In this document: positions 60,252-64,000 of the stretch, one piece after another
Numbering within the stretch: position 1 is the stretch's first letter
How the letters are laid out: each line of letters opens with the position of its first letter
Translations under genes and position numbers: made by a program
Assembly (NCBI GenBank): GCA_027625915.1
Contig: JANTQA010000070.1
Coordinates: 9,119,001 to 9,183,000, forward strand
Source: Anaeramoeba flamelloides
Lineage: Eukaryota; Metamonada; Anaeramoebidae
Direction: 5' to 3'
DNA: 64,000 nt
The notes under the pieces: model-generated
What the model was told of the DNA's origin: nothing
Database searches by the model: none
Seen by the model: only the letters and a program-made list of their open reading frames with translations

Positions 60252-60582
60252 GTAAGTGCTTTTTTATTTATTTTTATTGTAGATTGTTTTTGGTTTTTTT
60301 TATTTTTTTTTTATTTTATTTTACTGCAGACTGTTTTCTGTGTAAAAAAGTTGGGAAATTTTATTTTTTTTTTTTTTCATTTTTTAATAATATTTAAATG
60401 GGCATATTTTGAAATATATCAAATAGTTATCATTTCAATTACTATTGATATTTCTCTTAATTTTATATTACTAATTTACGAATAGAATCTATTTAAAAAG
60501 AGAATATTAAATGGAACATTAAAAAATAAAAGTTCTCTACTTTTTGCAAAATCTTCTATAATTATATATATATATATAAGTT
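60252..60582. repeat. Start of ankyrin-gene intron, with an old repeat block
   Basis: Begins GTAAGT. About 60360-60510 matches 41700-41830 and 62820-62960 (TGATATTTCTCTTAATTTTA, AATTTACGAATAGAA). A (TA)n lies at about 60559-60579. Confidence 0.5.
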
Positions 60583-62610
60583 ATTTTTCTCATGCAAAAA
60601 ATATTAGAAAAAATATAAAAAATGATGCTATATTTTTCAGATCTACATCACTTGTTATATTTGATATTGTTTACCAAATGTTGTTGTATTTGTATAAGCT
60701 TTTCATTTCTGGATAGAAAAAAATAAGCTAAAATTTAATAAAAATTTGGAAAAATTTATTTAAATAAAAATATCGAGAGTGATTATTTAAAGTGTTGTAT
60801 AAAGTGTTTTTATGTGATTGAAAATTCAAATTAGAAAAGTGAAAATTTCTCTTTAAAAATATTGAATCAATTATTTGAAATAAATTGGTAGAATTTTAAT
60901 GTTTCTTTTCGCTAAAAAAATCTTATTAATGTGTGCTTTAATATGAAATAAAAATATGAGTTTTCAGAATAAATCATTTATATTTTGATGTAAACAATTG
61001 TGTTAAAGAAAGTAGGTAATTAGATAATATTAGTTGGAAAAATTCGTTTCATTTTTTTTATTTTTTTTTAAAAAAAAGAAATTGACAGAATTTTTTTAAA
61101 TAGAAAATAACAAATGATTTTTTATTTTTTGAGTAAAGTTTATTGCTTTTTAGGTTTAATGGTACACACTTTTACTCTTATCAAAACCAAATTGATGTCA
61201 AATAAATTCCAGATGAAGTTTCAATGTACCATGAGAGTTTGGAACAATTTTTCAAAGAAATTAAAATACAAATGAAGATCTTTTATATTTGTTGTTTTTA
61301 ACATTTCTAACTATTTTCGAGAAAGATCGCAAAGTGTGAAAAAACAATAATTTTTTTTTTTTTTTTTTGGTTTTAGATTTTATATTTTTTTAATATTTTT
61401 TACGCTCAAAAAATAACATCCGCTATTGATTTTTTGAAAAAAAAAGATCTGAATATATATATTTTAGAAGCTTTCAGCTTCACAAATAAATATATTCAAT
61501 ATTTTTTTTTAAAAAAATCAATAACTGCTGCTATTTCCTAAAAAGAGGGACAAATTTATTTTTAAAATATCATTTTAAACTTAATTCCAATGGAGTTATT
61601 CTTTAAATATCCAAAATTCTTATTCATCATTAATTGTTTATTCATAATAATTAAATTGTTTATTTGTTAGACCTTTACTTGAATAAAAGATATCAAAGTT
61701 TCTGATCACAATTTTATATGTTATTTTTCTCATGCAAAAATATTGGAAAAAATATAAAAAATGATGCTATATTTTTCTGATCAACATCACGTAACATATT
61801 CGATATTGTTTACCAAATGTTCTTGTATTGGGTTAAGCTTTTCTTTTCTGGAAAGAAAAAAATAAGCTAAAAATTAGTGAAAAAATATCAAAACTTTTTC
61901 AAATTAAAAATATAGGAGGAAATTGTTTAAATCGGCCTTTGGGTTTTTTTTTTGGGAAAGAAAATTCAAATTCATAAAGTGAAAAATTCAAGTTACTAAA
62001 AATATCAGATCACTTTATCAAAAAAAAAATTATTGCAAATAAAAAGGTTTATTTTGGCTTTTGGATCTTATCAATTTACTTTTTGAAATCCAAAAAAAAA
62101 TATCAATTTTTTTGATAAAAATTTTTTTGCTAAGGATTAAAAAAAAGAGTAGCAATCGAAACAATCAACCATTTAAAAGGAGTTGGAAAAATTCAGTTTC
62201 ATTTTTTACTTTTTTTTTAAATAATTGAAATGACAGAATTTCAAAAAAGAGAAAATAACAAAACATTTTTTTTTTATTTATAAGTTTGTTGTATTGGGAT
62301 GTTTAATGGTCCAAAATTTTACTCTTTTAGTGGCCAATCAGATAACAACGATTCACCAGACGAAGTTCCAATATCAGATGAGAGTTTGGAACAAATATTA
62401 AAAGAAATTAAAATACAAATGAAGATCTTTGATATTTGTTGTTTTTAACATTTCTAACTATTTTCGATAAAGATCGCAAAGGATGAAAAATAAATAAAAA
62501 TTTTTTTTTTTTTTTTGTTTTTAGTCTTTTTTATTTTTTTCATATTGTTTGCCCTCAAAATATAACATCCGCTATTGATTTTTTTTTAAAAAAATCAATA
62601 ACTGCTGATA
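60583..62610. repeat. Direct duplication, unit about 1.13 kb
   Basis: About 60583-61450 and 61715-62600 are diverged direct copies in the same order: TATTTTTCTCATGCAAAAA, ATGATGCTATATTTTTC, GTTTACCAAATGTT, GAGAGTTTGGAACAA, AATACAAATGAAGATCTTT, TATTTGTTGTTTTTAACATT, ATAACATCCGCTATTGATTT. The right copy keeps a 49-codon open frame (62299-62448, ending EIKIQMKIFDICCF). The left copy's equivalent is disrupted. It may be a duplicated fragment of a coding exon or simply noncoding repeat DNA. Confidence 0.65.
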
Positions 62611-63812
62611 TTTTTTAGGTGTGAAAATTTCTATTTATTCTTTTCGTTTTGATTGTAAATTTTTTTCTTCAGATGTTTAATCTTGAGAAAATTTTCCGAA
62701 TAGAAGAAAAAACTTAAAAATTTATTTTTTTGTCTAAAAAATAGTTTTTGTCCTTACTATTTTTCTTTTTTTTTTTATTGAAATTATTGTGCATCGTTTT
62801 ATCCATAAAAAAGTGTTTATTTTTTCATTTTTTAAAAATATTCGAGAATAGTTTGATGAAATTATTTCGAAATACACACAACAGACACTAGTTCATTCGG
62901 TATTAATATTCCTCTTAATTTGATATAACAATTTACAAATAGAACAACTTAAAAAGATGATATTATTTTTTTTTTTATTGTTTAGCAGAGGTGATTCAAC
63001 AAAATTACTTCCTGTTTGCCGTTAGATTTTTTTTAATTTAAAAGAATTGAGTAAAATATTTTATTTTTCTCTATTCTTTTGAATTCTGGAAAAGCTAGGC
63101 ACTCTATGGCACTTTCAGAAACTCTAAAATTGTATTTAGGGTTTTTTATCCTAACCGTGATGTAGACAGGATTACAGTTCAGAGGATATCTTTTCTTTAA
63201 AAAATGAAAAGAATAAATTATTTCTAAACAAAGACAAGAAAAAGAGAAAGAAAAGCAAGAAATGAAAGAGTCAAAAAATAATAGAAAAAAGAAAAAACTT
63301 CAGTGAAAAGTTTTTTTTGTGCCACAAGTATTGAATGGGCTGGTGGTTGTTTCCTTTTATGTCAAAAAGATGATATTATTTGAAATATAATACTCAACTT
63401 TTTTGGATATACCTTATATATATATATATATTTGATATTTTATTACAGGAATTATAAAAATAAAAGTAAAAAAAGTATTTCAAGAACCAACTTTTTTGTG
63501 ATGTCAAAATAAATTTTTTTTTTTTTTTTTTTTCTTATTAAACGTGATTGTTTAATAATTTGATTATTTAATGTTGTTTCGTACCCCTCTAAAGGAAAAA
63601 GAATAAATAAATAATTTTTATTTTTTTTTAAAAAAAAATATGGTTTTACAAAAGAGTAATCATGGCGAAAATAGAAATCCAAAACTTTATTCAAATTAAT
63701 TTTTACAAAAACAATTGTATCTTAACAAATAATTATTAATTATGATTCCATATATATATATATATATATATATATTCATAGATAATGTGAAAAAATGCTC
63801 TTGAATTTTTAG
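62611..63812. repeat. Old repeat blocks, noncoding
   Basis: About 62740-62990 matches 41620-41890, and about 62990-63310 matches parts of 54797-54835 and 55600-55960. A (TA)n lies at about 63413-63432 and another at 63750-63775. No gene seen. Confidence 0.5.
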
Positions 63813-63913
63813 TAATGCGTCTAAAAGAGACCTCAAGGTAAAAAGAATATATGAATTTACTTCAAATTGCTTATTTATTATTAATATCCGGCAGAACCAA
63901 AATGAATCAAAAG
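63813..63913 (+). CDS. Possible pair of small exons at the right edge
   Basis: 63813-63837 (after TTTTTAG, before GTAAAAAG) and 63895-63913 (after CCGGCAG, before GTAATATT) are short, more GC-balanced blocks bounded by good splice signals, 57 nt apart. Joined, they read NASKRDLKNQNESK. They may belong to the ankyrin gene, but the phase does not follow directly from the donor at 60251, so another exon would be needed between. They could equally start a different gene off the right edge, or be chance. Confidence 0.25.
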
Positions 63914-64000
63914 GTAATATTTAATTATTTCATTATTATTTTTTATTTTTTTCCACTTTAAAATGAAAGTATTAAAAGACAAAAGAAATTCCATAAATTT

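Noticed and set aside
1-64000. Retroelements, virus-like elements and transposase genes
   Set aside because: I looked for reverse transcriptase, integrase, capsid and DDE-type motifs in the longer frames and found none; only short noncoding inverted-repeat elements are visible.

Overview
This 64 kb window is very AT-rich nuclear DNA from a protist. Its genes have short GT-AG introns, use TAA/TAG/TGA as ordinary stops, and encode proteins full of Asn runs and Glu-Lys (EKEKEK) runs. The noncoding DNA is dense with small palindromic repeats. The combination (giant FN3 proteins, a WDFY-type BEACH protein, an alpha-kinase of the VWA type, ankyrin proteins with EK tracts) best fits an amoeboid protist, with Anaeramoeba (Metamonada) my first guess and a dictyostelid-like amoebozoan the alternative. 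This assignment is an inference, because no rRNA is present.

Layout, all genes on the + strand: (1) 5577-8348 topoisomerase III alpha with an Asn-rich/RGG/zinc-knuckle tail. (2) 10189-11361 a complete four-exon MOB1 kinase activator. (3) 16650-18617 a VWA-like plus alpha-kinase-like protein that looks catalytically degenerate. (4) 23566-34554 a 3616-residue membrane protein: signal peptide split by an intron, ectodomain, one transmembrane helix, about 25 fibronectin III domains, a GAR (GAS2-related) domain and a very basic tail. (5) 36547-37513 an unrecognised two-exon coiled-coil protein. (6) about 42206-54262 a PH-BEACH-WD40-FYVE protein of the WDFY3/ALFY type, with a reading-frame break at a (TAA)n tract and a 1.8 kb intron inside the BEACH domain. 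(7) 56976-60251 and onward, an ankyrin-repeat protein whose 3' end is not resolved.

The intergenic regions hold several families of nonautonomous terminal-inverted-repeat elements (MITE-like). They are a mariner-type family of about 200 bp (2.1, 15.5, 19.05 and 19.5 kb), a 220 bp TA-flanked family (20.7 and 35.9 kb), a 440 bp family (11.7 and 37.6 kb), and a larger superfamily whose termini resemble AAACTATTTTTCA (2.6, 12.5, 21.5, 39.6 and 40.3 kb). Two clean nested insertions can be read by comparing filled and empty copies. A separate older repeat recurs at 41.4-41.9, 54.8-56.0 and 60.3-63.4 kb, including a direct duplication of about 1.13 kb. I saw no transposase, no retroelement or viral gene, no rRNA and no convincing functional tRNA.

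The most striking object is the FN3-TM-GAR protein. By predicted topology its FN3 array lies in the cytosol and ends in a domain family known to bind microtubules, which suggests a long membrane-to-microtubule tether. That role is an inference from domain order.
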